From positions 251,102 through 315,101 of the forward strand of contig NW_019775418.1 in NCBI RefSeq assembly GCF_001039355.2: DNA of 64,000 bases, read 5' to 3'. The position numbers and the translations under genes are program-made. The DNA comes from Lingula anatina (taxonomy: Eukaryota; Brachiopoda; Lingulata; Lingulida; Lingulidae). Shown in pieces: positions 49,385-60,803 of this stretch (the first letter of the stretch is position 1; each line of letters opens with the position of its first letter). Below the pieces are notes generated by a model. That model worked only from the letters and a program-made list of their open reading frames with translations, was not told where the DNA came from and made no database searches.

Positions 49385-51214
49385 AGAAGGGAAGTGGTAA
49401 CTTCTGAGATCCAACTCAGTGATGAAAATATCCCAAAGGATGCCCCTTCTACAAGTCATGATGGTGTTGGGCACAGGTGGCATATATCAGAGAGTGAGCA
49501 AGAGACAGGAGGTGTTTTTAGGAGTGAAGCAGCAAGAAGGCAGCTCCCAGTGCAGCTCTGTGACATGACCAGAGCTCGACTGACGTGAACACCATCTGTT
49601 TTTGTATGAATGTGACATAAATCCAACAAGTAGACCATGGTCATCATAATGGCAGGAAGTTGGTTTTTATCTTGAAGTTGTTTATTGTGATTCAAGTTAC
49701 TGAAAATGTGAATCAGAGGTTTTTAGTTTGGAAATCAACTTGGGAGTACAAATACAAGACAGATTCATTGGATTGTTTAAATACGAAGGCACTGCCAAAT
49801 GTCAGTGTGATGAATTAAATCCAAGAAAATTTAATCAGACTAATGCAAGTAACAAATGTGTAAATATAATTGTTATGTTATAATAATAAAATAATAATAA
49901 TTTCTTTTAGTCTTAAATCCTTAAAATATTTTCAGTAGACTTTAGAGTTAGAAATGATAATTTAAGATTAAAAAGATAATGATTGATTATATAGATTAAA
50001 TAAATAAATAAATTTGACTTATATATTTCCATCTGTTTAGGAATTTGAGCAAAAAAAAGTCTTGAAGTCAGTTTACAAGTTCAATAAAATAGCAGATTGC
50101 AACCGTGTGGTTGCTGAAAACTATTATAGCATTTTGTCTATTTAAATAAAGGCCAGAAATCCAAAAACTGGTACAGTGCTTTTCAGTTTCACAGCCCCAG
50201 GCTTCAACCTGCTCTTATTACTAGTACTTCAAATTGATAGCAATCCCCTCATTTTTAAAAAATAGAATAATAATGCATAATGATACAAAATATTAAATTT
50301 TAATGTTCCACCCAATATCAAATGAGACAGTTTTTGTAAAAATGCACACAACACTCTTATCCTTATAAAGTGAACAGATTTTTATTTCATATCTCATTTT
50401 CTTCACAATCCAGTAATTACAGTACAGGTATATGCGCCTTATACCTATTAAGACACTGCAAAAAATGAAAGTCAGATTTTCAGTTTCTTCATGCATTTTT
50501 TTCCTTGCCAACGTGCGTGCCGTAGAAAAGTTCTTTTATCTTTCTGAAATCACTTTTCTTCTCCCAGGCAGTATTCTCCATATCTCAGCAGCTAAAATTG
50601 CAGTATCTAGAGAAATTGTCTTCATTCCTTGCAACAGTTTTGTAAATATTAACTCTAATTAAGTTGCTGAAAATCTCCTTAAAAGATAATCAATACAGAC
50701 TTTTTAGCCATTTTTTTTTCCCCGCTTGTCCTCACTTTTGTAAACAAAAAGCAGTGCAATCCAGCATAAAATCTACAACATGCTTTTAGGTGTTCTTTTT
50801 TATTATGTAACTTGTCCTCTCCATGTACATTGTCTATGGTCTACAGAAAATGCCTTGTCATCCTTCTTTGGAATCTGGTTTTGGCATTTGAAGTTTCTGA
50901 AAAGTATAGCAAAGCAAATAATATTTTCCCTTTGTCAGACTATTTTTCTGCAGCACCACCATATACTAGCTGTAAATGGAATTACATCTGTATTAATTTT
51001 CCATTCTCTGTCAAACTGTTAATGTAACCACTTTCATATTATGTAAAATGCAGCTTTGACAACTCTTGCTCTTAAAATACTTTGAGTTCTTAAACAAAGT
51101 ACTTTGCATGAAAAAAAAAAAACTCTCTTCACAATATAATATTTAGGAACAAACCAAATTATGTGAAACTTGCAGCTTTATATGCCTATCAAATTGTGCT
51201 GAAAATATACAAAC
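49385..51214. other. Convergent 3' flanks of UXT and MIC19
   Basis: UXT (plus) and MIC19 (minus) end towards each other. A candidate UXT poly(A) signal, AATAAA, lies at 50083-50088. The last few codons of MIC19 should be here but were not identified. No other gene seen. Confidence 0.45.
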
Positions 51215-54200
51215 CTTCTTAGTTTTCTCTACACAGCTCCTGAAGTCTTTTACTACTTCTGAACACAGCACGGTGGCATTGGGGTTGTCACGGTAACACT
51301 GTAAAACTTTTTCTTCTAAATCTTGACAAACAGGAGAGGCAACTTTAGCCCTGAAATTTTATGATTGTTAATAACATAAATAATGCATGTTGTTCATAAA
51401 TTACGAAGAGTGAGTTAACCAGAATTCAAGAAAAAAAAAATCCCCAAAATCATCCATTTCAAAAATAGAATGTGATGGTCTTCAAATAAATAACACAAAA
51501 CAATGACATCTTTCATTTCTTAAAAAAAAATTTTTACAAAAATGTCTTTCAATGCAGTTTTCAGTGTTATATTACATTTATTATGGGAAATCCAAGTAAA
51601 TCACTTGCATTTTAACTGTTAAATAAAAGAGAAATCATTGTTACTTAAGTCAACTTACGTCTTTGGTCTAAGCTCTATTAATTTTTTATCACTTTCTTTC
51701 ATACTGGTAAAGAACGCATGTGCTAAATCACATGGAATGCATATTTCCTGTATTAGACAAAAAAGACAAAGGACATGGCATTAGCTGACAGCAAAAGGAC
51801 TGCTCTAATATAATTTCATGAAGGAGATCTTCTGGGTCATTGAGCAGTATGTTGTAGTATGAAGAGGTAATGATAATGAATTCCCTTGAATTAAAAAAAA
51901 GCCTTCATTTGGCTTACAAATTGATTTGGGCTGAAACTGAAGAAAACCTCTGTTTGTATAAGCACTTCATGCATTATCATAAATGTAATATATAATAGTG
52001 GAGTCAGGCTGAGCAACAGTTATCAAATCCTTATGTGTTAACAGAAAAAATTAAAGGTGGCTTTAAGGAAATAGTAAAATTTTCTGCCAATGTTGTTTTT
52101 ATATTACTTCTCAGTAAAAGGGATGTCCCTTTTTAATGCCATGTTCTAAGTCTTTGTCTATCAAAGTTACGGAATTTAACTGAGGTAATCTGATTATGAG
52201 GGGTGATCATTGAAAGTACATATAAATATATGAGTAGATGTTACCATTTGACCTCTAGATGGCATAGTATCTAGGTCCACAAATATTTTGCTTGTGGACA
52301 AATAACAATCTTTGGACTGCATCTTATCAAACTGATAAATGTTTTTACTCGAAGGAAACTTTTTTTTCAGAATACAGAAGGGAAACAACACCGAAACAAT
52401 TACAATGAACATGCACATCAGCACTATGAAGATATATACATGTAGAATCCCCCAACCCAAAATTAACCAAAAGCCAAGCAAGATGGAAACTTACTTTATA
52501 TACTCCTCTAAGTTTGGCAACTTCTCTTTCAGTAAATCAAACATCTCCACGGCCATTTTGTCAGCCTCTTCTTGCTTTAAACCCAAAAATAATACACTTG
52601 TAGTAGTCAAAAAATACCACAAGACCACTGTGTATATGGAAATAACTTCCTTTTTAGATATTTGGTTACTATGTATATAGTTTAACTTGAAGTGTGTTAG
52701 ACTGCATTCCCAGATATTTAGATCGATCCATCTGGATCGACCTAACTCCCTGGGGGTTCACGCTAAATTGCTGTCAGCCGAGATCGCACGACAGTTAATT
52801 ACCCCCTTACAGCTTTTAGTAGGCGGGACAGACATTTAAGCCGGTTAAGCTGACACCAATCTAGTGAGACTCCCCAGGGGGATAGATCGATCTAAATTTC
52901 TATGGGAATGGGGTCTAAGACTTATACAGGGAAATTTAGAGACTATATGGCAGTTTCTTCATTGTTGTTACCAAAGAGATAAGACAAATTGTAGAGGGCA
53001 AAATGGATGCAAAAGCACTGTCACGGATATTTTTCTTTACACCTACTTCACAATCTATATAAAAGTGCATTAGAGACAGCTATAGAGTGAGGATAATATA
53101 TGTTTGAAATAACGTTCACATGAGGATGCAATAAAGTGCCCAGCCTGCCCTCCACATCAATGCAAAGCTGTAATCATACAAAAACCACTTTTATAGTAAC
53201 TACAATTTTGTAATAATATATAACTTAATTAATATCTAACTAAAAACCAATACCTTCTCAAAACAACTACAGCAACATACATATCACTTGAAAAGATTGA
53301 ATCTTTACGCTACACTGTTCTATTCTTTCAAGATACCATGAAAATGAACTCACCCCTTCCTTTAATTTGTTCGCTGCATCATCAAATTCACTGTAACATG
53401 TGTCTAACTCCTTTTCTAATTTTTCTATGTATGCTTTTGTCTGAAAAAGATAAAATAATTCTTTCTGATTGAAATGAAAAAAATATGTAACATCATAACA
53501 CATGCTCATTAATCACAGACATGCAGAAACTGTTGTTCTTCCTAAATTCAGCTGACGCAAGGATATTGATACTGACAATTGACATTTCAAATGCACTGTT
53601 GTTTGCATATGTGTTTTACTGTAGTAAATTTAAGAGTGGAAAAAATATAAAACAGTCACTACATAAATACACTAAAATCCTGAACACAGTCAAACAACAA
53701 ATAAAACCCACACTTTACCTCTTTTGAAACAGCTTCTTTTGATGCACTTTCTGCTGAAACACCATCATCAATCCCTAATCTTGAACTCGTATCTAAAAAA
53801 ATATAAAATCATCCTTTTATGAAGCCATCCTGTAGGATAGAACAAAAAAAAAGATTTTATTTTAATTCATAACATGAAAACATGCACTAAAATGTGACTC
53901 AACTGTATTTAGAACATATAAACATGATCAAATCCTCTTTATCGTTTACTTCAAATACAAGAAAATTTGACATATATGGAATAATATAAAACTCAAGTAT
54001 ACATGTACATGTATTACAGCAGCAACAGATAAAAGTTAGAAGGAAGCAAGGCTGTCAAATATATAGACATAAATGGAGTTGTACCTTTTTCTACTTCTGG
54101 TTGTCCTGTTAACCTTCTTAGCACAGAATCTGTTATCTACAATGTCAAGAAATAAGTATAATCCTTCAAATTATAACAACCACATCCACCAAATAGTGGA

Positions 54201-54883
54201 CCAAACAAATAAACAAATAAAGGAAAAAAATAATAAAAATGGTATTCACTATCCAGCTTCTTTAGAGATGCTTTTTCTACAGGCTCTTTCACTATGTCTT
54301 TTGGATTTGATGGTTGATGGCATGCACCTCCCTGAAATGGCCTTGGCTATTTAAATTTTGAATGGGTGTGAAATTGCTTGTCAAACAGAGGCACTGTTCA
54401 ACATTGCCTGTTCACCAAAAGTCACCATTATGTGAATTGAGAAAAACATTGAAAATTCAAAACTCATATGTTTATGGCTGAAGTGACTAAAAACAACAAT
54501 CATTTTATATCATATATATTTGATTTTTTCAATATAATGAAATGTTGCGTAAGCTCAATAAAATAAATGCACGTATTTTTTCATCTGAACACGAATGATA
54601 TGATGCAAAAGCAGTGCAGCACTGAAATTTGACAAACACTAAACTGCAAAACTATGTCTATAAATTGCACATACTTTATTCTGTTACAACATTTTAAACT
54701 GGAATTTCAAGTGGTGAAGTGTCTGTAGACAGTGTACAGTAGCTAAAGTTAACATTTGCATTCAAATAAAAAGTTCCATTCCCAACAAATGACATGATTT
54801 ACCTTTATGACACCTATATTCCCATCTTGGTCGTCTACCCTTTCTATTGTTATATCTCGCACTTTACTTTCATCGGCACCCAT
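51215..54883 (-). CDS. CHCHD3: MICOS complex subunit MIC19 (CHCHD3)
   Basis: MIC19 sits in the mitochondrial intermembrane space and links MIC60 to other MICOS parts to shape cristae. Exons: 54803-54883, 54085-54136, 53719-53792, 53354-53440, 52495-52574, 51659-51747 and 51215-51350. The start MGADESKVRDITIERVDDQD has glycine at position 2, the myristoylation site known in this family, followed by GVIKITDSVLRRLTGQPEVE (DUF737-like). A coiled-coil follows (TKAYIEKLEKELDTCYSEFD). The C-terminal CHCH domain has a twin CX9C: VCQDLEEKVLQC and LCSEVVKDFRSC. Phases agree except between exons 5 and 6 (2 against 0), so a small exon is missing there; a 13- or 19-base candidate lies at 51918-51936. The terminal exon after TKK was not found; read through, the frame would stop about 20 codons later. 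It is head to head with Rabenosyn-5. CHCHD6 (MIC25) arose by vertebrate duplication, so MIC19 is the better name. Confidence 0.91.
52697..52918. mobile_element. MITE, GATCGATC family, copy 2
   Basis: The ends read TTAGACTGCATTCCCAG and, reversed, TTAGACCCCATTCCCAT; both continue into ATTTAGATCGATC, giving about 35 bases of imperfect inverted repeat. It lies in MIC19 intron 4. Copy 1 is at 33211. Confidence 0.85.
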
Positions 54884-55953
54884 TTTGAAGCAATTTGATA
54901 AAAATCGTAAAAATCGTGGTGCGGCGAGCACGCAACACGAGGTCACTCGAAGGTCACCAAGGCCAAGAACAACTCCGCATGGAATGATGCGCGGTTCACG
55001 GAATAGTATTTTTGCGACCCATGTATAGTTTTAAACCATGTCCATTCTAGAATATATTTCTTTTTATGTATTTTTTTACATAAATTAAATTTTTTGATGG
55101 TCACGTAAAGTACGTAACACCCTAGCTCCGCACTTCATATGGGGGCGAAAAAAATACTTGGGCTGGGGATCGATCCGACTAAATACAGCACTGCAATGTG
55201 ACAGATGGGTAATATAATTCCACGCGTATTCGTTTAATATATTCTGCAGTTATGATTCGTGGTTAAAACGCTGTATTTAGTGCATATGTGGCATATTAAT
55301 GCAAGATATATTCTAACTATTTGAATTTCGCTTGGAATTTGACACTGATTCAGTGTCAAGCACTGCAGGCAGAAGGAACCCATCTTCACAAAATAAGGTA
55401 ATAACCAAAAGTCCAAACTGCGCGGGTACTGACCTCAAGTCAGTGAAAATGTTTATTTTACTTCGTAAATACGTATTAGACAGTCTACTTAATTTAAACG
55501 AATCCTTAATTTACATTTCATACTATTATATAATTGTTAATTTTAAGGTGCCTAGCATACTGTATACTGCCTTATTGACGGCTGATGCTGCCATGATATA
55601 AGAGGAGGGCATGAAAATGGGATCACCTCCCTATGCCTCAGCATCATTACTCAAACATATCCTTAGTTCTCCACATTGTTACTCCCATGATATGACTCAC
55701 CAATATACTCCACTAACTTCCTCCCTCACTCCTTTGGTTTTTGAAGGTATTCAGACCTACGGTTATGTTTTAAAATAAAGAATTGTTTTCATCTATTGCA
55801 TTTTTACCTGTGAAGGTACATAAAGAGATTCAACCCTGAAATGTTGAAAGTGAGGTGTTGTCACAGAATGTATTTACTAATTATCTACTTGGAATTTTTA
55901 TCATTTAGATATGTAGGAGCAGCTTGGAATATTGTCCACTGGTGTCTGGTGAG
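54884..55953. promoter_or_regulatory. Head-to-head region of MIC19 and Rabenosyn-5
   Basis: The two start codons are 1.07 kb apart. CpG-bearing sequence just upstream of the MIC19 ATG (54900-55000) is the likely promoter. A possible 5' UTR exon of Rabenosyn-5 ends at a GTAATA donor near 55397, and an acceptor-like TTTAG lies near 55910. A perfect 21-base palindrome (TTGACACTGA-T-TCAGTGTCAA) is at 55339-55359. Confidence 0.45.
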
Positions 55954-58900
55954 ATGGCGGACAGTGAGATTAGGGAGGGTTTCCTGTGTCCTATTTGTGT
56001 GAAGGACTTGGGCACAATATCACAACTACAGCAACATTTTGAAGATGAACATTCAACAGAGGATAAAGCAGTGCTGCAGCAACTTAAAGGTATAGGTTAT
56101 TTACCAGAGAAATATAATCTCAGTGATGCACTGGCAGCAACACATAATAAAAAAAAATTGGTACTGGACTTAAAAAGTAATTAATGCAAGGATAGGACTT
56201 TGGATGGGTTCCCAGACCCTATCTTTTAGCAGCTTCAGGCATGGTCCTTTGAAAGAGGTACATGTACATGTACGGTACCTCTCATATGCAAAAGGAAGAA
56301 GAATGTTAGTGACCCAATGAGCTGGCCATGTGACAGGTCAAATGGCTAGGTATTTGCTTGAGGACTTAGTCTCAATGTGGGAGAGATTAAATCTCAGTCC
56401 TCTATGGTTCAGTGAGTGTTGCTGATTAGGCCTTCAGGTGGGTGTGGGGGTGGGGGTGGGTGGTTAGTGATGAATGTTTCTAATCATAATCGTATGGTAA
56501 GATTGACATCTTTATGGGGTGGGGTGAAGGGCATGTGGCCTAGATCTGCTAGTGTCATACATTAGATGTTAATGTCTTTCCCAGTTTATTTCTTAACATG
56601 TTTCACTTATTTGTCATAGAATTTTACTTAGTTAATCACAGGAGAAAAAATTATCAAACTCAATTAAAGACTTTTTAAATTTTATTTTTATAGCTTTGAC
56701 ATTTCTTAAATGCCCAATTGACCTTTCTTTACTTTGACTGTTTTATTTATCATCTTTCACCAGGACTGTTTGGCAAGGCCAAGAGGAAAATCCTGGCTGC
56801 AATTGACTCTGATGAAGAGGACACAGTGGACAGTGGTCCCAGTGGTCACCCAGGGTCCAGTACAGCTGTGTCCCAGTCTGTGGATGCAGGGGGCATAGAT
56901 CCCACTCTGTGGGAGCCACAGGAGATAGGTATGGTATTACATAAATTAATAGTATATAAAATACTTGTGTGTGTGTATGTGCACACGTGCACACATGCTC
57001 ATCATAAACAGTATCTGCACATGCACATAACAGGTAGTCATTACACTTAACTGCTAAAAGCCAGTGAAATTTATTTAATCACAATACTTTTCAGGTTGTA
57101 TGAGAAGTCACACTGATTTCTTCAAACCTATCCGAGATGCTAGAATTGACCGCTATGTGGTGGAGACAAACAAGCTTATCATAAGACTGGACAAACTGGT
57201 CGGACCAGATGTACCGAGTGACCCTAGCAGGAGAAAAAGTAGATAATTTTACATTTGTTATTATTTTTGGGGGGTTTAAACCAAAGACAACTATTTTCAT
57301 GTAGTTACTATACGTCTTATACACTCTTACTATTTCAAAACAATGATCACCCTACTTTTATTTTATTTTATTTTGAAAAATGAAAAGTTTTTTATGTTAA
57401 ATCTGTTTCAGTAATAAACAAATAGTAACCGCAAGCAAGCTTGTATTTTGAAAAATGATTTTATTATCTGTATTAAATCTGTTTCAGTATTTGAGAAGAA
57501 AGTTGTCCAGTGGGCACCCGACTCTCACGTCAACCTGTGTATGACATGTGGCAAGTCATTTGGTATAATGAGACGACGCCACCACTGCCGTCTATGTGGA
57601 GGTGTCATGTGTGATAAGTGCTCAGAATTCTTGTCATTCTCTTATGCTAGTAAGTTTTCTGTTTTTGTTTTATAGGTTATATCTTGTCTTTATACTTAAG
57701 GCTACATATTATGTAATGAGTAAATTAATTATGATGATTTATATACAAATGACAAGAATTGTTGAGGTCACAGCAGATTCTGATGTTTGAATTATTAAAA
57801 ACTTAATTTTATGACTGCTAGTCTTTGTACTCCTAGATGAATGGTGAAATTCAACAATTATGTATGTAAAAAGTTTCTGAAGATTCAGATTTAAAAGTGT
57901 TTGTTATATATCTGTTGTCCAGAAAAGCTCACAGATCCTGCATTTAAACCTGGCAATGATACCCCGCTGGGGATTGGTTTCCGGCGCTCCAATAGCACAA
58001 GTAGCCTCAATTCCATGATGACCCCTGAAGGCGAACCCCACATCAGAATCTGCTGGGAATGTCGTAAGCTTCTGGAAAGGAGAGCACAGCAGATGGAACA
58101 CAGGAACTCCAGGCCTGTGATTGGTCAGTTTTATGAGGTAAGTTTGTTACATGCTGTGTGATTGGCTGTTGATTAAAGAGTTTCACAAGTGCTCATCCTC
58201 ACCCTGTCTCGGGTATTGTACACCTCAGTCAATTTGTTTAATAAAGGGAACCGGAGAAGATCAGCATTGGTCAGAATTGTGCCGGAAGTGACGTGCAGTG
58301 GTGTTAGAAACGAAGTTGAGTGGTCATTTTAACATAGAGGTGAACGGCAGTGAAGACGGGTTGTCGGAGGAAAAAGAAGTTTTCTAAACAACATGGTAAG
58401 ATAACACTTTTTCNGTTGTAATTGCAGCCCATACCATAAAACACCCAAAAATACTTAGATATGGACATATCGGATTATATTAATGCCAAATTTCCACATG
58501 ACAACGATTTATAGACTCCCGGGAATTATTTCCCCTTTACGCTTTTTGTCGCGCTGGCGGTCGACGCAGCATTTATTTCTAAACAAGTTGACCGCAAATT
58601 AAGCACGATTTTGCACCTTCAAGTTCCGTGTCACGTTTTCATATCATGCGTCTATTATTTCTATAAGTATTCTCTGCCCAAAATGCGTAAAAAAAGAGAG
58701 TTATCTTACCATGTTGTTTAGAAAACTTCTTTTTCCTCCGACAACCCGTCTTCACTGCCGTTCACCTCTATGTTAAAATGACCACTCAGCTTCGCTTCTA
58801 ACACCACTGCACGTCACTTCCGGGCACAATCAATCTTCTCCGGTTCCATGTATTTTGCTTTCCTTTGATGTTATAGCTTAGAATCTTGAAGATTACAGTT

Positions 58901-60587
58901 ATAGCTACCGTGTGTCAAATTTATAATCATCTTGTAGGGAGAGTTGTCATAATACTGTAGGTCTTAATTTTCTGATGTTGTATAATTGTTATATTTCAAA
59001 TTTTTACGCACAGTGGTTTAATACACATACTCTTCTTTTTGCTGATGAATGATTTATTTTATTATTTATACACAGTATTTATGTCACAATGGTAAATTAT
59101 ACACATTATTGTAAGCCCCTCTGAATTGTCTTTCAGAAAATGCGCCAGCACATGGAGACAGCAGAACAGTTGATTCCTGTCTACACACAGGCTGCTGAGT
59201 CCTTGAAGTAAGCATATTGTCGTATATTAAAGTGAAACCTAAGTCAGTTGTCATATTTAAAGCTTGAATAAATTTCCCAATAACTTTAGGTTATTTACAG
59301 GCAGGTATAGGAGCAAAAATTAAATGAGTCGAGAGACTTAAGACTTTATTTGTTGAAAGAGAAATCATTATGATTTACTTAAGGGGTTGCCAAATTTAAA
59401 AAGAAAAAAAAAGACAGGAAAAAAGTGATTGGGTGCTAGTTTGAATGAATGACTCATTATAAGAAAAAGTTGGCATTGATCATTGTAAGTAAAAGAAAAC
59501 ATTTAATTAAATGGAATGATTTCCTGTGTTGTCTTGTTAATATTGCAAATAATAGGTAATGTATTTTTTCTGAAAAACACTACTTATCAGATGAATGGTA
59601 AATTCGTTATATGCACAAGTATTTATCTTTCAGTCTTGGCGAAGCTACTTACAATCTTGCTGATGCAGAGGAACAGAAAAGGAAACTTGTTAAACTCTAT
59701 GAACAGATTGATGCTCTGAGGTAAATACTGCATATTACAGTATCTTGTCTTAATAATTAAGCTGAAGTGGAAATTTAAGAGGTTGATTTGTCAGCATTAT
59801 TGTTGGCATTGGTTGTTTAAAAATTATTATCTTAGTTTTAATGGCAGGTTTTTTCCTTTAAGTATTTAGAGTGTATTTGGTATTATAAATTCTTTTTTAG
59901 GTAAAAAAATCTAGAAAAATAAAAGAAGGTTATTTTCTTATTTCATTAAGAATTTGTTTATTCCCATGTCAAGTATGCAGAAATTGTGATTGTTTCAATG
60001 TTTTTTTTTTTTTTTTTTTTCGTTTTTTCAGTAAGAGAATAAGCTCAATGGGATTGAATGACACAGAACCTCCTCCAGCAAAAATGGTGCAATTGCAGAA
60101 AGCTATACGCTTCCATGCTAGTCAATTTATACAGGAAAATTTAATGGGGCTCACTCCCCTCCCAACCCAAGAACAATTGGTGCAGCTCCAGGCCAAACGA
60201 AAAGCCGAAATACAACGAAAAATAATGCTCGAGAGACAGGCCACGATGGAACGCCAAGAAAAAGAAAAAAGAGCCAGGGAAGAGAAGGAACGAAAGCAAC
60301 AGGAAGAAATAAAGAGACATCAGAGAAAATCGTCCAATGATGTCATCCGAGTGAGGTCACCATCTAGAGGTCATCAGGTGCCGAATAAGGGGTGGATGCC
60401 CCCTGACCAGAGCAAGGCCAGTGCAGCTACTCCTGATGATGACCCCATGGTGCAACAGATGAACAACATCAAACATTACATCAAACAGGCAAAGGATGCT
60501 CAGAAGTGGGATGAAGTCCACATGCTGGAAGAAAATTTAAAGATGCTCCAGAGTGAATTCTGGAGGCAGTCTGGGTTTCAAAATTGA
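55954..60587 (+). CDS. RBSN: Rabenosyn-5 (FYVE Rab4/Rab5 effector), compact form
   Basis: Rabenosyn-5 bridges Rab5 and Rab4 on early endosomes and, with VPS45, drives fusion and recycling. Eight exons: 55954-56089, 56764-56928, 57095-57238, 57488-57649, 57923-58137, 59137-59207, 59634-59720 and 60032-60587; all phases agree; 511 aa. Residues 9-31 are a C2H2 finger (FLCPICVKDLG...QQHFEDEH). The FYVE domain opens WAPDSHVNLCMTCGKSFGIM and holds the PI3P-binding RRRHHCRLCGG; it is interrupted, as in vertebrates, by an insert with GIGFRRSNSTSS before IRICWECRKLL. A long basic coiled-coil follows (QAKRKAEIQRKIMLERQATM). The end, DPMVQQMNNIKHYIKQAKDA, is the C-terminal Rab5-binding hairpin. No NPF motif is present, whereas the human protein (about 784 aa) has several for EHD binding. 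An in-frame ATG ten codons upstream is possible; MADSEI is chosen because it matches the family start. Confidence 0.96.
58247..58847. mobile_element. Foldback MITE with ~158-bp inverted arms, in RBSN intron 5
   Basis: 58247-58404 (GGAACCGGAGAAGAT...) is repeated in reverse complement at 58692-58847 with few mismatches, around a centre of about 290 bases that contains the N at 58414. No coding sequence. No target duplication could be settled. Confidence 0.85.
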
Positions 60588-60803
60588 TTTGTTCGAAACC
60601 GCTAGCTATTTGTAGTTGCTATGATCATGGTAAAATGTTGACTTATTGGGGGCATTTACATTCAATTTGGGTCCAATTTGAATTCTGGAGGCAGTCTGGG
60701 TTTCAAAATTGATTTGTTCGGAACCGCCAGCTATTTGTATTTGCTATGATCATGGTAAAATGTTGACTTATTGGGCGAATTTACAGTTAATTTGGGTCCA
60801 CCC
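60554..60803 (+). repeat. 125-bp tandem duplication spanning the RBSN stop codon
   Basis: The block that begins in the last codons of RBSN (TGAATTCTGGAGGCAGTCTG) and runs through the stop codon into the UTR is repeated at 60679-60803 with a few substitutions. The second copy is untranslated. Confidence 0.85.

Noticed and set aside
52194-52481. 95-residue minus-strand frame in MIC19 intron 5 as the missing exon
   Set aside because: No acceptor/donor pair gives the needed phase, and the sequence has no resemblance to MIC19.
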